Shown here: piece after piece, positions 26,320 through 35,400 of the stretch
Layout: each line of letters begins with the position of its first letter
Numbering within the stretch: the first letter of the stretch is position 1
From: Gemmatimonadota bacterium
Lineage (GTDB): Bacteria; Gemmatimonadota; Gemmatimonadetes; Longimicrobiales; Gaopeijiaceae
NCBI GenBank assembly: GCA_022560615.1
Contig: JADFSR010000002.1
Location: 62,001 to 126,000 of the forward strand
Length of the DNA: 64,000 nt
Direction of reading: 5' to 3'
The notes under the pieces: model-generated
Database searches by the model: none
Seen by the model: only the letters and a program-made list of their open reading frames with translations
Told to the model about the DNA's origin: nothing
Program-made: the position numbers and the translations under genes

Positions 26320-27307
26320 CCTAACCAGCATCGGTTCGGCGCATCTCTGAACGCGCACTTCCACTTCCACGTTGTTGTGCTCGATGGCGTGTTCTCCCAC
26401 GCGTCTGACGGGGAGGTGCGCTTCCATGAGGCCGCCCGACTCATGCCGGAGCACTGGGACGAGCTGCAGCACGTCGTGCAAAGTCGTGTGCTGCGCTACT
26501 TCCATCGCCACGACCTGCTCGACGAGGTTGACGCCCACGGCATGCTTTCCTGGCAGGGATCCGGCGGGTTCAGCATCGACGCCTCCGTTCACATCGAGGG
26601 TGACGACCGAGCAGGCGTCGAACGGCTGCTCCGATACTGTGCTCGTCCGCCCTTCGCGCTGGAACGGCTCTACGCCCCCGGCGGTATCGTGTCCCTCGGC
26701 TCGGGGCACCCACCGGAGGTGGGTCGCCAGGCTCGTCTATCGGCTACCCAAGCCGGCGCCCGACGGCCGCACCGAGCTCCTGCTCTCTCCGATTCAGCTT
26801 CTCGAGCGGCTAGCTCGTTTCGTCACACCCCCACGCGTCCACCGCCACCGGTACCACGGGGTTCTGGCCCCGAATGCCAAACTCCGTGCCGCCGTCACCC
26901 ACATCGGCAGACCCGACGCCGAGACACCCACCGCTCAGCTCCCTAGCCCAACGAGCCCGAGTCCAACGCAACAGCCCTCCACCGATGCAGAGCCAACTCG
27001 CACCACCAGCCCTGCTCGCATCCGATGGGCTGTGCTGCTCGCTCGCATCTACGAGGTGCTGCCGCTGCTCTGCCCCGCGTGTGGCGGCCCCATGAGGATC
27101 CTCTCCTTCATCACCGACCCGCCCGTGGTCGTCGCCATCCTCGTGCACCTCGAGCTCCCTCACACACCTCCCCCTATCTCACCGGCTCGCGGCCCCCCGC
27201 AGGGAGGCTTCCTCCTCGACCAGACCCCAGTCTTCGATCCCACCGAGGCCGAGCCCATCCCAGAATTCGTGTTCGACCAGTCGCTGCCCGACGAGTTCGA
27301 CGACTGA
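26320..27307 (+). pseudogene. C-terminal part of an IS91-family transposase, frameshifted
   Basis: Homology starts at HRFGASLNAHFHFHVVVLDGVF, which contains the His-rich HUH nuclease motif, in frame 1. It continues to RPPFALERLYAPGG, then shifts near 26700 to frame 2: LVYRLPKPAPDGRTELLLSPIQLLERLARFVTPPRVHRHRYHGVLAPN. It ends with a zinc-knuckle-like CPACGGPMRILSFI. The N-terminal zinc finger is missing here but present at 16920-17515 in the same orientation, and the two pieces together nearly complete one transposase. Confidence 0.85.
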
Positions 27308-27520
27308 GGGTCTGCCCCCCGCTGTCTGCCCGGACAAGCTGAGCCATTCGGCCACCTCGACCCGCCCGTCTGAACATCCCCGCGTCCCTTTCCATCATCC
27401 GAGCGCCACCCGCGCCTCGCTCGGCAACGGCTCTCCGCCCGACTCGCCCGACCCTTACTCCCCGTCCCGTGCCACACTACGACCTACCGCGCTTCCCCGC
27501 CCGATAGGGCGGTTGTATTA

Positions 27521-27564
27521 CCTATCCCTATCCCTTCCCTATCCCTATCCCTTCCCTATCCCTT
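27521..27564. repeat. CCCTATCCCTTC tandem repeat, G4-capable on the minus strand
   Basis: The plus strand is pure pyrimidine/A (CCTATCCCTATCCCTTCC repeated). The minus strand therefore has seven GGG runs separated by ATA or AA, a canonical G-quadruplex pattern. It lies 28 bp before the start of the next gene. Confidence 0.75.
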
Positions 27565-27591
27565 GTAGCGACTGGCATCCATGGAGGCGCA

Positions 27592-28350
27592 GTGACGGAC
27601 GACGACGGGAGACAGCAGGACCGCGCCCGCAGGGAACCGAAGACCGCGGTCGCCCGCTCCGGGCCACCGGGACGGCGATTCGGAGACGACGAAATCAGCC
27701 GCATCCTTCAGACGGCTGCCGAGTTGGAGGAGCGCTCCCACGCTCTGACGCTCGATTCGTCGCGCGGCCTGACGCTCGAGGAGCTGAGGCAAGTCGCCCA
27801 GGAAGCGGGGATCGATCCACGCTTCGTCGACGTCGCCGCGTCCCATCTCAGCTCGCCGGTCGAGCGCCAGGTGAGCAGACTCGCCGGGGGCGCGTACATG
27901 TGGCACTTCCAGTCTCAAGTCGACGGCGAGATTCGCGATGTCGATCGGGACCGAATCCTACAAGCGATCCGCTCGGTGATCGGACAGAAAGGGGAGCTCG
28001 CGGACGTCTTCGGGCGCATGGAGTGGAGCCATGACGAGGGTTCTGGGCCCGTCATCATCGGAATCTCCTCTCGTGACGGAAGGACGGAGATCGACGTGTC
28101 CGCGACGAAGTCGACGGAGGCGGGTATCATCCACGCCCTGGGGATATCCTTCGGGGGCATTTTCGGAGGTGCCGCGCTCGCCGGTCTTCTCGGCGTCAGC
28201 GGGGCGTGGGCGCTTCCTCTGGTCGGCATGATGGGCGCCGTATCGTACGGGGTGACCCGTCTCGGTTGGCGGATGCGCTCGGCGTGGTGGGAGCGCCGAT
28301 TGAGACTCGTGATTGAGCGAGTTTCCTCGATTGCCCAGGACGTTGGGTGA
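27592..28350 (+). CDS. Conserved membrane protein, SHOCT-like N-terminal region
   Basis: A 252-residue protein of unknown function. The GTG at 27592 is preceded by GGAGG with a 4-nt gap, which fixes the start. Residues 30-75 form a short helical domain (DDEISRILQTAAELEERS, LTLEELRQVAQEAGIDPRFVDVAASHL) seen at the N-terminus of many Gemmatimonadota membrane proteins. A soluble beta-rich middle (GPVIIGISSRDGRTEIDVSATKS) is followed by two membrane helices (FGGIFGGAALAGLLGVSGAWALPLVGMMGAVSYGV) and a basic C-terminus. Expressed just downstream of the G-rich repeat. Confidence 0.7.
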   Translation: MTDDDGRQQDRARREPKTAVARSGPPGRRFGDDEISRILQTAAELEERSHALTLDSSRGLTLEELRQVAQEAGIDPRFVDVAASHLSSPVERQVSRLAGGAYMWHFQSQVDGEIRDVDRDRILQAIRSVIGQKGELADVFGRMEWSHDEGSGPVIIGISSRDGRTEIDVSATKSTEAGIIHALGISFGGIFGGAALAGLLGVSGAWALPLVGMMGAVSYGVTRLGWRMRSAWWERRLRLVIERVSSIAQDVG

Positions 28351-28573
28351 GGCCATAGTCACTTCACGACTAAGCCAATGGCTATGATCCCAACCAAACG
28401 CCGCTCTCGCTTCGGAAGCGGTCGCGTGGTTGCCAGGAAGGCGCATCGGCGCACGGCTGGACCTGGCCGACGTCGCTTGGAGGCGGACGTGTGGGTAACA
28501 CTCTCAAGACCCTCTGAGACTGGCGCTGAGGGGCTGCATAGATGTCGTCGCATCATTGCTCCGAGGGGAGTCG

Positions 28574-29926
28574 TCAGTAGATGAGGTATGGACGCCGCAA
28601 CCGCTCGAACTCCCTCACGCCTTCGTCCCACGCTGCCGTCAGCGCAGCGAAGTCTTGTCCCGCTTCGATACCCAAGCGGAGCGCGTCTGTCCCCGCGAGA
28701 CGATCGAAATGGGCTTCGCGCCAAGCCCAGTTGTCGCCGGACATCGCATAGGCCTCGAGCAGCATAGCGACCGCGGCCCTCGACGCGTCGTAGCTGGTGG
28801 TTTCATGGACCAGGCGAACCGCCTGGATCTCCTGGCCTTCGAACTTCCCGTCGCCCGCGTTCACCGGCGTGAAGGTCGCCGCCTCGAAGCGCACACCCTC
28901 CAGCCCGTATGCGTTCAGAGACTCCGCGAGCGCCGGACCCTCGAGCCATGGGGCGCCAACCCACTGGAAAGCGCGGTCGGTGCCACGGCCCACGGAAAGT
29001 GGGGTGCCCTCGAACAAGCACGTGCCGGGATATGCGAGCGCACTCTCGAGCGTCGGCATGTTCGGTGACGGAGCCACCCACGGCAGCCCGGTGTCTGAGA
29101 ACGTCATGTCGCGCCGCCACCCGTCCATCGGCACGACGTGCAGTTCTACGTCGACGCCGAACTCTCCGACGTACATGCGAGCCAGCTCACCCACCGTCAT
29201 CCCGTGACGCATCGGTACGGGATAGAGCCCGACGAATGTGGAGTACTCCGGGTCGAGCACGTTCCCCTGCACGACATCCCCACGGATCGGGTTCGGCCGA
29301 TCCAGCACGACGAACGGGATTCCGTGTTCTCCGGCGGCTTCCATCGCGTACGCCATCGTGGAGACGTACGTGTAGTAACGTGCTCCTACGTCCTGCATGT
29401 CGAAGACGAGAACCTCCACGCCTTCGAGCATCTCCGGCGTAGGTCGCAGCGTCCGGCCATAGAGCGAGTGAATCGGCACTCCGGTTCGCTCGTCGACTTC
29501 GCTGTCGATGCGCGCGCCGGCCTGCTCGACGCCGCGAATCCCGTGTTCGGGCCCGTACAGCGCAACGAGCTCCGCGTCCGCTGCGCCGTGGAGCGCGTCG
29601 ATCGTGGTGGCGGTCTCGCGCTCGGCGTCGGAGGCTCGTGGCGCGAGAGACCAATAGACGCCGGTATGGTTGGTGACGAGGCCGACTCTGCGACCGCGTA
29701 TCAGGTGCAGTGAGTCCGACAGCAGCACCTCTATCCCCGCCCGCACTGTCGCCGCTGCCTGGGCTTCGGCACCGACAGAGGCGTCGCTGCCAGGAACGCC
29801 GCAAGCGCAGAGGGTAACAGCCAGGAACAGGGCGGGAATACAGGATTGTGACGTTTTCAGGGAGCCGGTACCTTCCCGTCCGTCAGCGCTTCGGCGGAGC
29901 GCGCGCGTCCGTCTTGTCCGTGTCAT
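28574..29926 (-). CDS. namZ: Exo-beta-N-acetylmuramidase NamZ (DUF1343)
   Basis: A 450-residue exported protein. The N-terminus ends in a lipobox-like LAVTLCAC, pointing to a membrane-anchored lipoprotein; the start may be nearer that signal (KTSQSCIPALFLAV). The DUF1343 core shows GLVTNHTG, LYGPEHGIRG, GVPIHSLYG, VLVFDMQDVGARYYTYVSTM, PFVVLDRPNPIRG, GLYPVPMRHGMTVGELA and LPWVAPSPNMPT. NamZ releases terminal MurNAc from glycan chains in cell-wall recycling. It is divergent from the GH3 genes, and the set matches the Bacillus ybbC/ybbD/ybbE grouping. Confidence 0.9.
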   Translation of the reverse strand: MTRTRRTRALRRSADGREGTGSLKTSQSCIPALFLAVTLCACGVPGSDASVGAEAQAAATVRAGIEVLLSDSLHLIRGRRVGLVTNHTGVYWSLAPRASDAERETATTIDALHGAADAELVALYGPEHGIRGVEQAGARIDSEVDERTGVPIHSLYGRTLRPTPEMLEGVEVLVFDMQDVGARYYTYVSTMAYAMEAAGEHGIPFVVLDRPNPIRGDVVQGNVLDPEYSTFVGLYPVPMRHGMTVGELARMYVGEFGVDVELHVVPMDGWRRDMTFSDTGLPWVAPSPNMPTLESALAYPGTCLFEGTPLSVGRGTDRAFQWVGAPWLEGPALAESLNAYGLEGVRFEAATFTPVNAGDGKFEGQEIQAVRLVHETTSYDASRAAVAMLLEAYAMSGDNWAWREAHFDRLAGTDALRLGIEAGQDFAALTAAWDEGVREFERLRRPYLIY

Positions 29927-29989
29927 GCGGCAAGCTGCGGGGTCGCGCCCGCCGCCGTCAACGACCCCCTGACCAACTCGTTACACGCG

Positions 29990-31939
29990 ATGCCGCTACC
30001 AACCACTCCCAAACACCGAATCGTAGTTCGGACCCTGCCCGCGTGGATTGTCGTAGCGGCGCTGGTCTCGTGTGGATCTCCTCCTGCCGGGACGTCTCCC
30101 CCGGCTGTGACGCCTCCTCCACCGGTTCTCGACTCCACGGCTCAGGTGCCGGCCAACGACGAGGGAGGCCGACCGCGGACCCCGCCGCTCGAACCGATGA
30201 TTCACCCGGAGGCACCCAGGGAGGAAGCGACGGAGACCCGCCGGTGGTCCGAGCGCACGCTCGAGGGCATGACGCTCCGCCAGAAGGTCGGGCAGCTCAT
30301 CATGCCGTGGGTGCTCGGCGACTTCGCGCCGGACGGTACCACGAGTCACGAGCGCATGCTCGGCTACATCCAGGACCAGCAGATCGGCGGTGTGATCATG
30401 TCGGTGGGCTCCCCGACCGAGGTGGCCGCGAAGCTGAACGACTTCCAGGACCACTCGGAGATCCCACTGTTGGTCGCCGCCGACCTCGAGACCGGCGCCG
30501 GCTTCCGCTTGCGCGGCGCGGTCCAGATGCCGGGCACCATCGAGCTCGGCGGTGCCACGGACTTCCCGTCGTTGATGGCGCTCGGCGCTTCCGGAGACGC
30601 CCGGCTCGCGTACGAGATGGGTCGGGTCACGGCCGTGGAGGCGCGCGCGGTCGGCATCCACGTGCCGTTCGCGCCGGTACTGGACGTGAACAACAATCCG
30701 GACAACCCGATCATCAACGTGCGCTCGTTCGGGGCGGATCCGCAAAAGGTCGCAGAACTGGGCGCCGCCTTCGTTCGGGGCATTCAGGAGAACGGCGGAA
30801 TCGCGACGGGCAAGCATTTTCCCGGTCACGGCGATACGGAGATCGACTCGCACCTGGCGCTGCCCGTCATCCGCCATGACCGGGCTCGCATGGACTCCGT
30901 CGAGTTGAGGCCGTTCCGGGCGGCGATCGCAGCCGGCATGGGCGCGGTGATGACGGCGCACATCTCGGTGCCCGGCATCTCGAACGGCGACAGCGCCCCC
31001 TCCACACTGAACCACGCGGTTTTGACCGAGCTGTTGCGCGAGGACATGGGGTTCGACGGACTGCTCTTCACCGACGCGATGGACATGAGCGCGATCACGC
31101 GCCAACACAGTGCCGAAGAGGCGGCCGTGCGTGCCGTGGAAGCAGGTGCCGACGTGATTCTCATGCCGCCTTCGCCCGCCCAGGCCATCGATGGCATCGT
31201 GGCCGCGGTCGAGTCCGGGCGCATCTCGGAGGAGCGTATCGACGCGTCGGTTCGCCGCCTGCTCCAGACCAAGGAAGCGATCGGGCTGCACTTGGACCGG
31301 AAGGTCTCGATCGAGCACATACAGGAGTCCGTGGGCATCCCGAGCCACACCGAGCTTGCGGCCGAAGTCGCCCGGCGCTCGATCACGGTGCTGAGGAACG
31401 GCCGGAACCTGCTGCCGTTGCTCGGGACCCGCACCGCCCGGGTCATGTCGGTCTCGTTCCGCCGGCCGTCGGACGTGCTCGCCGGCCGGTACTTCAACCG
31501 GCGTCTGAGGGCGACGTACCCCCGCCTGTCGACCGCCGACCTCGATCGCGACGTGAGTCCGACCGTGTACCAGGACTTGCTCCGTGCGGCCCGCCGGCAA
31601 GCGCTCGTGATCGTCAGCACCTACGTGACCGCGGTCTCGTACCAGGGCTCGCTCGCGTTGCCGGACGAGGTCGTGGAGTTCATCGAAGGACTCGACCGGA
31701 TCGGGGTCCCGCATATCGTGGTCTCTTTCGGCAATCCCTACCTGATCACCTCTTTCCCGGACGTGCAGGCCTACATGCTGGGCTGGAGCGGCTCGGAGGC
31801 GAGCCAAACGGCGGCGGCACAGGCGCTCTTCGGGGAGTTCGCCATCACGGGGCGGACGCCCGCGAGCATTCCTCCGCTCTTCGACATCGGTGCCGGCGTG
31901 ACGATTCCACAGAGGCGGAGCGCCAGTGGCAGTCGTTGA
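29990..31939 (+). CDS. nagZ: GH3 beta-N-acetylglucosaminidase, NagZ-like lipoprotein
   Basis: A 649-residue protein with a lipoprotein signal (WIVVAALVSCGS) and a Pro-rich linker to about residue 75. The GH3 domain has the NagZ signature K275-H276-FPGHGDTEIDSH, in which the His/Asp pair serves as acid/base, and the nucleophile Asp362 in LLFTDAMDM. A C-terminal GH3-type alpha/beta domain (RSITVLRNGRNLLPLLG, ALVIVSTYV, VVSFGNPYLI) follows, as in the two-domain Bacillus NagZ. It should cleave GlcNAc from GlcNAc-MurNAc fragments outside or in the periplasm. It overlaps the next gene by 14 bp. Confidence 0.93.
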   Translation: MPLPTTPKHRIVVRTLPAWIVVAALVSCGSPPAGTSPPAVTPPPPVLDSTAQVPANDEGGRPRTPPLEPMIHPEAPREEATETRRWSERTLEGMTLRQKVGQLIMPWVLGDFAPDGTTSHERMLGYIQDQQIGGVIMSVGSPTEVAAKLNDFQDHSEIPLLVAADLETGAGFRLRGAVQMPGTIELGGATDFPSLMALGASGDARLAYEMGRVTAVEARAVGIHVPFAPVLDVNNNPDNPIINVRSFGADPQKVAELGAAFVRGIQENGGIATGKHFPGHGDTEIDSHLALPVIRHDRARMDSVELRPFRAAIAAGMGAVMTAHISVPGISNGDSAPSTLNHAVLTELLREDMGFDGLLFTDAMDMSAITRQHSAEEAAVRAVEAGADVILMPPSPAQAIDGIVAAVESGRISEERIDASVRRLLQTKEAIGLHLDRKVSIEHIQESVGIPSHTELAAEVARRSITVLRNGRNLLPLLGTRTARVMSVSFRRPSDVLAGRYFNRRLRATYPRLSTADLDRDVSPTVYQDLLRAARRQALVIVSTYVTAVSYQGSLALPDEVVEFIEGLDRIGVPHIVVSFGNPYLITSFPDVQAYMLGWSGSEASQTAAAQALFGEFAITGRTPASIPPLFDIGAGVTIPQRRSASGSR

Positions 31940-34900
31940 CGTGCTTAGGAAGCGCGTGCTGACGATGGCGGCGCTCGCGCTGATCGCCGCCTGTGGCGCT
32001 CCGCCCTCGGTCACCGTGCCGGCGCCGTTCGGTCGCATCAACGGGCTGGACGCGGAAGCCCGCCGCTGGGTCGACGAGACGCTCGAGAGCCTGACGCTGG
32101 AAGAGCTCGTGGGTCAGCTCGTCATCGAGTGGATTCCGGGCGGGTACGTGTCGCCCAGCAGCCCGGATTTCGAGCCGCTCGAGCGCTGGGTAGTAGAGGA
32201 CCGCATCGGCGGTGTGTCCCCCTCGATCGGGACACCTCATGCGTATGTGGCCAAGCTCAACGCCTTACAGGCACGCGCCGAGATCCCGCTGCTGGTGGCC
32301 GCCGACTTCGAGAACGGCGGACCGGGCATGCGCATCAACGGCTCGTACGCGTTGCCGTCCATGCTGCCGCAGGGCGGTGGCACCTCGTTCCCGCCGACGA
32401 TGGCGTTCGGCGCGATCGGTGACGAGCGCTTCGCGTACGAATACGGGCGTATCACAGCCGTCGAGGCACGCGCGAGCGGCGTGCACTTGCTCTTCGCGCC
32501 GGTGCTCGACGTGAACAACAACCCCGACAACCCGGTCATCGCGAGCCGATCTTTCGGCGCCGACCCCGAACTGGTCGCGCGCTTGGGTGCGGCGTTCATT
32601 CGTGGCGCCAGAGAAGGCGGGGCGTATACGACCGGCAAGCACTTCCCCGGCCACGGGGACACTTCGGTCGACTCGCACATCGGCCTTCCCGTGATCAGTG
32701 CGGACCGTGCGCGCCTGGACTCCCTCGAGTTGGTTCCTTTCAAGCGGGCGATCCAGGAAGGCGTCGACGCGATCATGACGGCGCACGTCGCGCTGCCCAA
32801 CGTGCTCGGTCCCGACGGGCCACCCGCGACGCTCTCGCGAGACATCCTCACCGGTTTGCTGCGGACGGAGCTCGGGTTCGATGGCGTGCTCTTCACGGAC
32901 GCGCTCACGATGCGCGCGATCACCGACGCGTACGGGATCGGCGAGGCTTCCGTGCGCGCCCTCGAGGCCGGCGCCGACGTGATCCTGTCGCCGAAGGACG
33001 TGCCCGCCGCGATCAGCGCGGTCGTGCAGGCCACGCGGAGCGGACGACTCACCCGCACCCGTCTCGAGAACTCGGCGCGCAAGCTGCTGGAGATGAAAGC
33101 CGAGCTCGGTCTTCATCGGAACCGCTTCGTGTCGCTCGACGCGGTCGACGAGGTGGTCGGGTCCGGAGCACATCTGGCGCTCGCAGACTCGGCGGCTGTG
33201 CGCTCGATCACGCTCGTACGCGATGACGGCGGTCTGGTCCCGCTGCGCGCGGAGGCACCGGTTCAGACCGTACACGTGCGCTATGCGCGCTCGAGCTGGC
33301 TATGGGCGAGCCGGGCGTTCTCCCAAGGCCTGTTGGAGCGCGTGCCCGGGGCCCGGGAGGTGCACCTGGACGAGCGCAGCGATGCGGCGGCGTACACTGC
33401 CGCGGCCGAGGCGGTGGCGTACGCTGACCGGGTCATCGTGAGCGTGTACGTGCCGCCATCCGTGGGCTCCGGCGAGGAGGCGCTGCCTGAGCCCTTGCGA
33501 GCTCTGGTGAACGAAACTGCGACCGGCAAGCCGACCGTGCTTCTTTCGTTCGCGAGCCCGTACTTGGTGAGGGCATTGCCGGACGTGAGCAGCTACCTGG
33601 TGGCGTGGGGCGACCGCGAGGTCTCGCAGCGTGCGGCGCTCGGGGCGCTGTTCGGTGAGCAGGCGATCACGGGCCGGCTCCCGATCCCGATTCCGCCGCT
33701 GGCCGAGATCGGCGACGGCCTCGACCGCGCGCAGACGACGACGCGGATCGATACCCGCACGGTCGACGACCCGCTGGTCGCCGCCGGGATCGTCGACCGT
33801 GGCGATCGCCGGGTGTTCGGGCAGGATCAGTCCGTGGCGGACCCCGCGTCCGTCGGCATGTCCACCGAGGGCCTCGCGCGCGTCGACTCGATCATCGAGG
33901 CCGCGCTCGCCGACTCGGCGGCTTCGGGAGCCACCTTGGCGATCGGACGGCACGGCCAGCTCGTATCGCTCAAGGCATTCGGGGAGCTCGCGTACGGTAG
34001 CGGCCGGCCCGTCACCACGACGTCGATCTGGGACATGGCGTCGGTCTCCAAGGTCGTCGGGACGACCACCGCGGCGATGATGCTGGTCGGAGACGGTCTG
34101 CTCGACCTGGACGCGCCCGTCGTGTCGTATCTGCCGTATTGGTCGAGAGGAGACGATCGAAAGAGCCGAGTCACCGTGCGTCAGCTCCTCCTTCATCGGA
34201 CCGGGTTGCCTCCGTTCCGGCGTTGGTTTCTCGACCTTGAGGGCGTCGAGGCATACAAGGCTGCCGCAGCCGATGAGCCGCTCGATCTCGAACCCGGTGT
34301 CGAGACGATCTACTCGGATATCGGCATCATGACGCTGGCCTGGGTCATCGAAGAGGTCGCGCAACAATCACTGGACGACTTCCTGAATGATCGGCTGTGG
34401 CAGCCGCTCGGGATGCGCGAGACCCGGTACAATCCGGCCGCGACCTTGCGGCCGCGCATTGCGGCGACGGAGATGGACAGCACGTGGCGGCACGAGCTGG
34501 TGTGGGGACGCGTGCACGACGAGAACGCCGACGCGATGGGGGGCGTCGCTGGGCATGCTGGGCTGTTCAGCACCGCGGTCGACCTATCGGTCTTCGCGCG
34601 CATGATGCTCAACGGAGGCGTCTCCCCCGCGTGCAGGCCGGGGGAGATCGCCGGAGAGCCGTGTCCGGTCGCCAGAGCCGGTGCGCAGAGGCTCGTCGAG
34701 CCCAGCGTGCTCGAGATGTTCACGACGCGCCACGACGGCACCTCCTCGCGCGCACTCGGTTGGGACACACCGTCGCCTCGTTCGTCCGGTGGTGACTACG
34801 TAACGCCGAGCGCGTATGGCCACACCGGCTATACCGGTACGTCGATCTGGCTCGATCCCGAGTTGGACCTCTGGGTCATCCTGCTCACCAACCGCGTGCA

Positions 34901-35003
34901 CCCGACGCGAGAGAACCAAAGGCACATTCCACTGAGGCGGGCCGTCCACGACGCGGCGGTGCTCGCCATCACCGACCAGGCCATCAGAAAGCGAGCTCCG
35001 TGA
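31926..35003 (+). CDS. GH3 (NagZ-like) fused to an S12 serine hydrolase (AmiE/beta-lactamase fold)
   Basis: A 1,025-residue lipoprotein (VLTMAALALIAACGA), GTG start. Residues 40-600 repeat the NagZ layout: K238-H239-FPGHGDTSVDSH and nucleophile Asp325 (LLFTDALTM... region), then the C-terminal GH3 domain. Residues 640-1025 are a class-C-beta-lactamase-like hydrolase with S706-V-S-K709, Y796-S-D and H966-T-G. In Bacillus the S12 enzyme next to NagZ is AmiE, a MurNAc-L-alanine amidase; here the two are joined in one chain. Similar fusions occur in Bacteroidetes. Predicted action: GlcNAc and stem-peptide removal from muropeptides. Esterase activity is an alternative for the S12 part. Confidence 0.9.
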   Translation: MAVVDVLRKRVLTMAALALIAACGAPPSVTVPAPFGRINGLDAEARRWVDETLESLTLEELVGQLVIEWIPGGYVSPSSPDFEPLERWVVEDRIGGVSPSIGTPHAYVAKLNALQARAEIPLLVAADFENGGPGMRINGSYALPSMLPQGGGTSFPPTMAFGAIGDERFAYEYGRITAVEARASGVHLLFAPVLDVNNNPDNPVIASRSFGADPELVARLGAAFIRGAREGGAYTTGKHFPGHGDTSVDSHIGLPVISADRARLDSLELVPFKRAIQEGVDAIMTAHVALPNVLGPDGPPATLSRDILTGLLRTELGFDGVLFTDALTMRAITDAYGIGEASVRALEAGADVILSPKDVPAAISAVVQATRSGRLTRTRLENSARKLLEMKAELGLHRNRFVSLDAVDEVVGSGAHLALADSAAVRSITLVRDDGGLVPLRAEAPVQTVHVRYARSSWLWASRAFSQGLLERVPGAREVHLDERSDAAAYTAAAEAVAYADRVIVSVYVPPSVGSGEEALPEPLRALVNETATGKPTVLLSFASPYLVRALPDVSSYLVAWGDREVSQRAALGALFGEQAITGRLPIPIPPLAEIGDGLDRAQTTTRIDTRTVDDPLVAAGIVDRGDRRVFGQDQSVADPASVGMSTEGLARVDSIIEAALADSAASGATLAIGRHGQLVSLKAFGELAYGSGRPVTTTSIWDMASVSKVVGTTTAAMMLVGDGLLDLDAPVVSYLPYWSRGDDRKSRVTVRQLLLHRTGLPPFRRWFLDLEGVEAYKAAAADEPLDLEPGVETIYSDIGIMTLAWVIEEVAQQSLDDFLNDRLWQPLGMRETRYNPAATLRPRIAATEMDSTWRHELVWGRVHDENADAMGGVAGHAGLFSTAVDLSVFARMMLNGGVSPACRPGEIAGEPCPVARAGAQRLVEPSVLEMFTTRHDGTSSRALGWDTPSPRSSGGDYVTPSAYGHTGYTGTSIWLDPELDLWVILLTNRVHPTRENQRHIPLRRAVHDAAVLAITDQAIRKRAP

Positions 35004-35368
35004 CGCGCCTCGACTGGGCGATCATCGCACTCTACTTCGTGTTCGCGGCGGGGATCGGAGTCGCCATGTCGCGAAGCGCCGGCTCCTCGATCACCGAATA
35101 CATCATCGGTGGGCGCTCGCTGCCCTGGTGGCTGGCGGGGACGTCGATGGTCGCCTCGCTCGTGGTGACGTACTCGTCACCTTTGCCACCCGGCCTGAAG
35201 AGGACGCGGTCCTGCGCGCCTTCTATCTGCGCGTGCGATCATTTTCGGCGCCACCGGCCGGGGTGTCCTGATGCTCTTCGTTGCCGTCGTTTGCTTCTGG
35301 TGGCTCGGCAGGAACCTGCGACCGTCGCGCGCCTCCATGGGTCGGGTGCCGGGAGTCGCGTCGTGACG
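35000..35368 (+). pseudogene. Relic of an SSS-family symporter with an internal deletion
   Basis: The GTG at 35000 overlaps the preceding stop by 4 bases. The first 55 codons are a normal sodium:solute symporter start (DWAIIALYFVFAAGIGVAMS, YIIGGRSLPWWLAGTSMVA). The reading then jumps, in another frame, to the family's C-terminal end (LVTFATRPEEDAVLRAFYLRVRSF). About 400 residues are missing. The junction falls in the perfect inverted repeat GTGACG-TACT-CGTCAC (35165-35180). A complete symporter of the same family follows at once. Confidence 0.8.
35165..35180. repeat. Inverted repeat at the symporter deletion junction
   Basis: GTGACG-TACT-CGTCAC, 6-bp perfect arms. It is exactly where N-terminal and C-terminal symporter homologies meet, so hairpin-assisted deletion is a reasonable explanation. 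Confidence 0.55.
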
Positions 35369-35400
35369 AACGCGAAGGCGTTGCTTGGAAGGGGCCTTCC

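Noticed and set aside
28351..28573. Possible small gene between the membrane protein and namZ
   Set aside because: The only frame is Arg-rich, lacks a ribosome-binding site and shows no known domain.
29996..32041. A 681-codon open frame antisense to the first GH3 gene
   Set aside because: Composition (Arg, His and Asp rich) is that of a GC shadow. The plus strand carries the full catalytic signatures.
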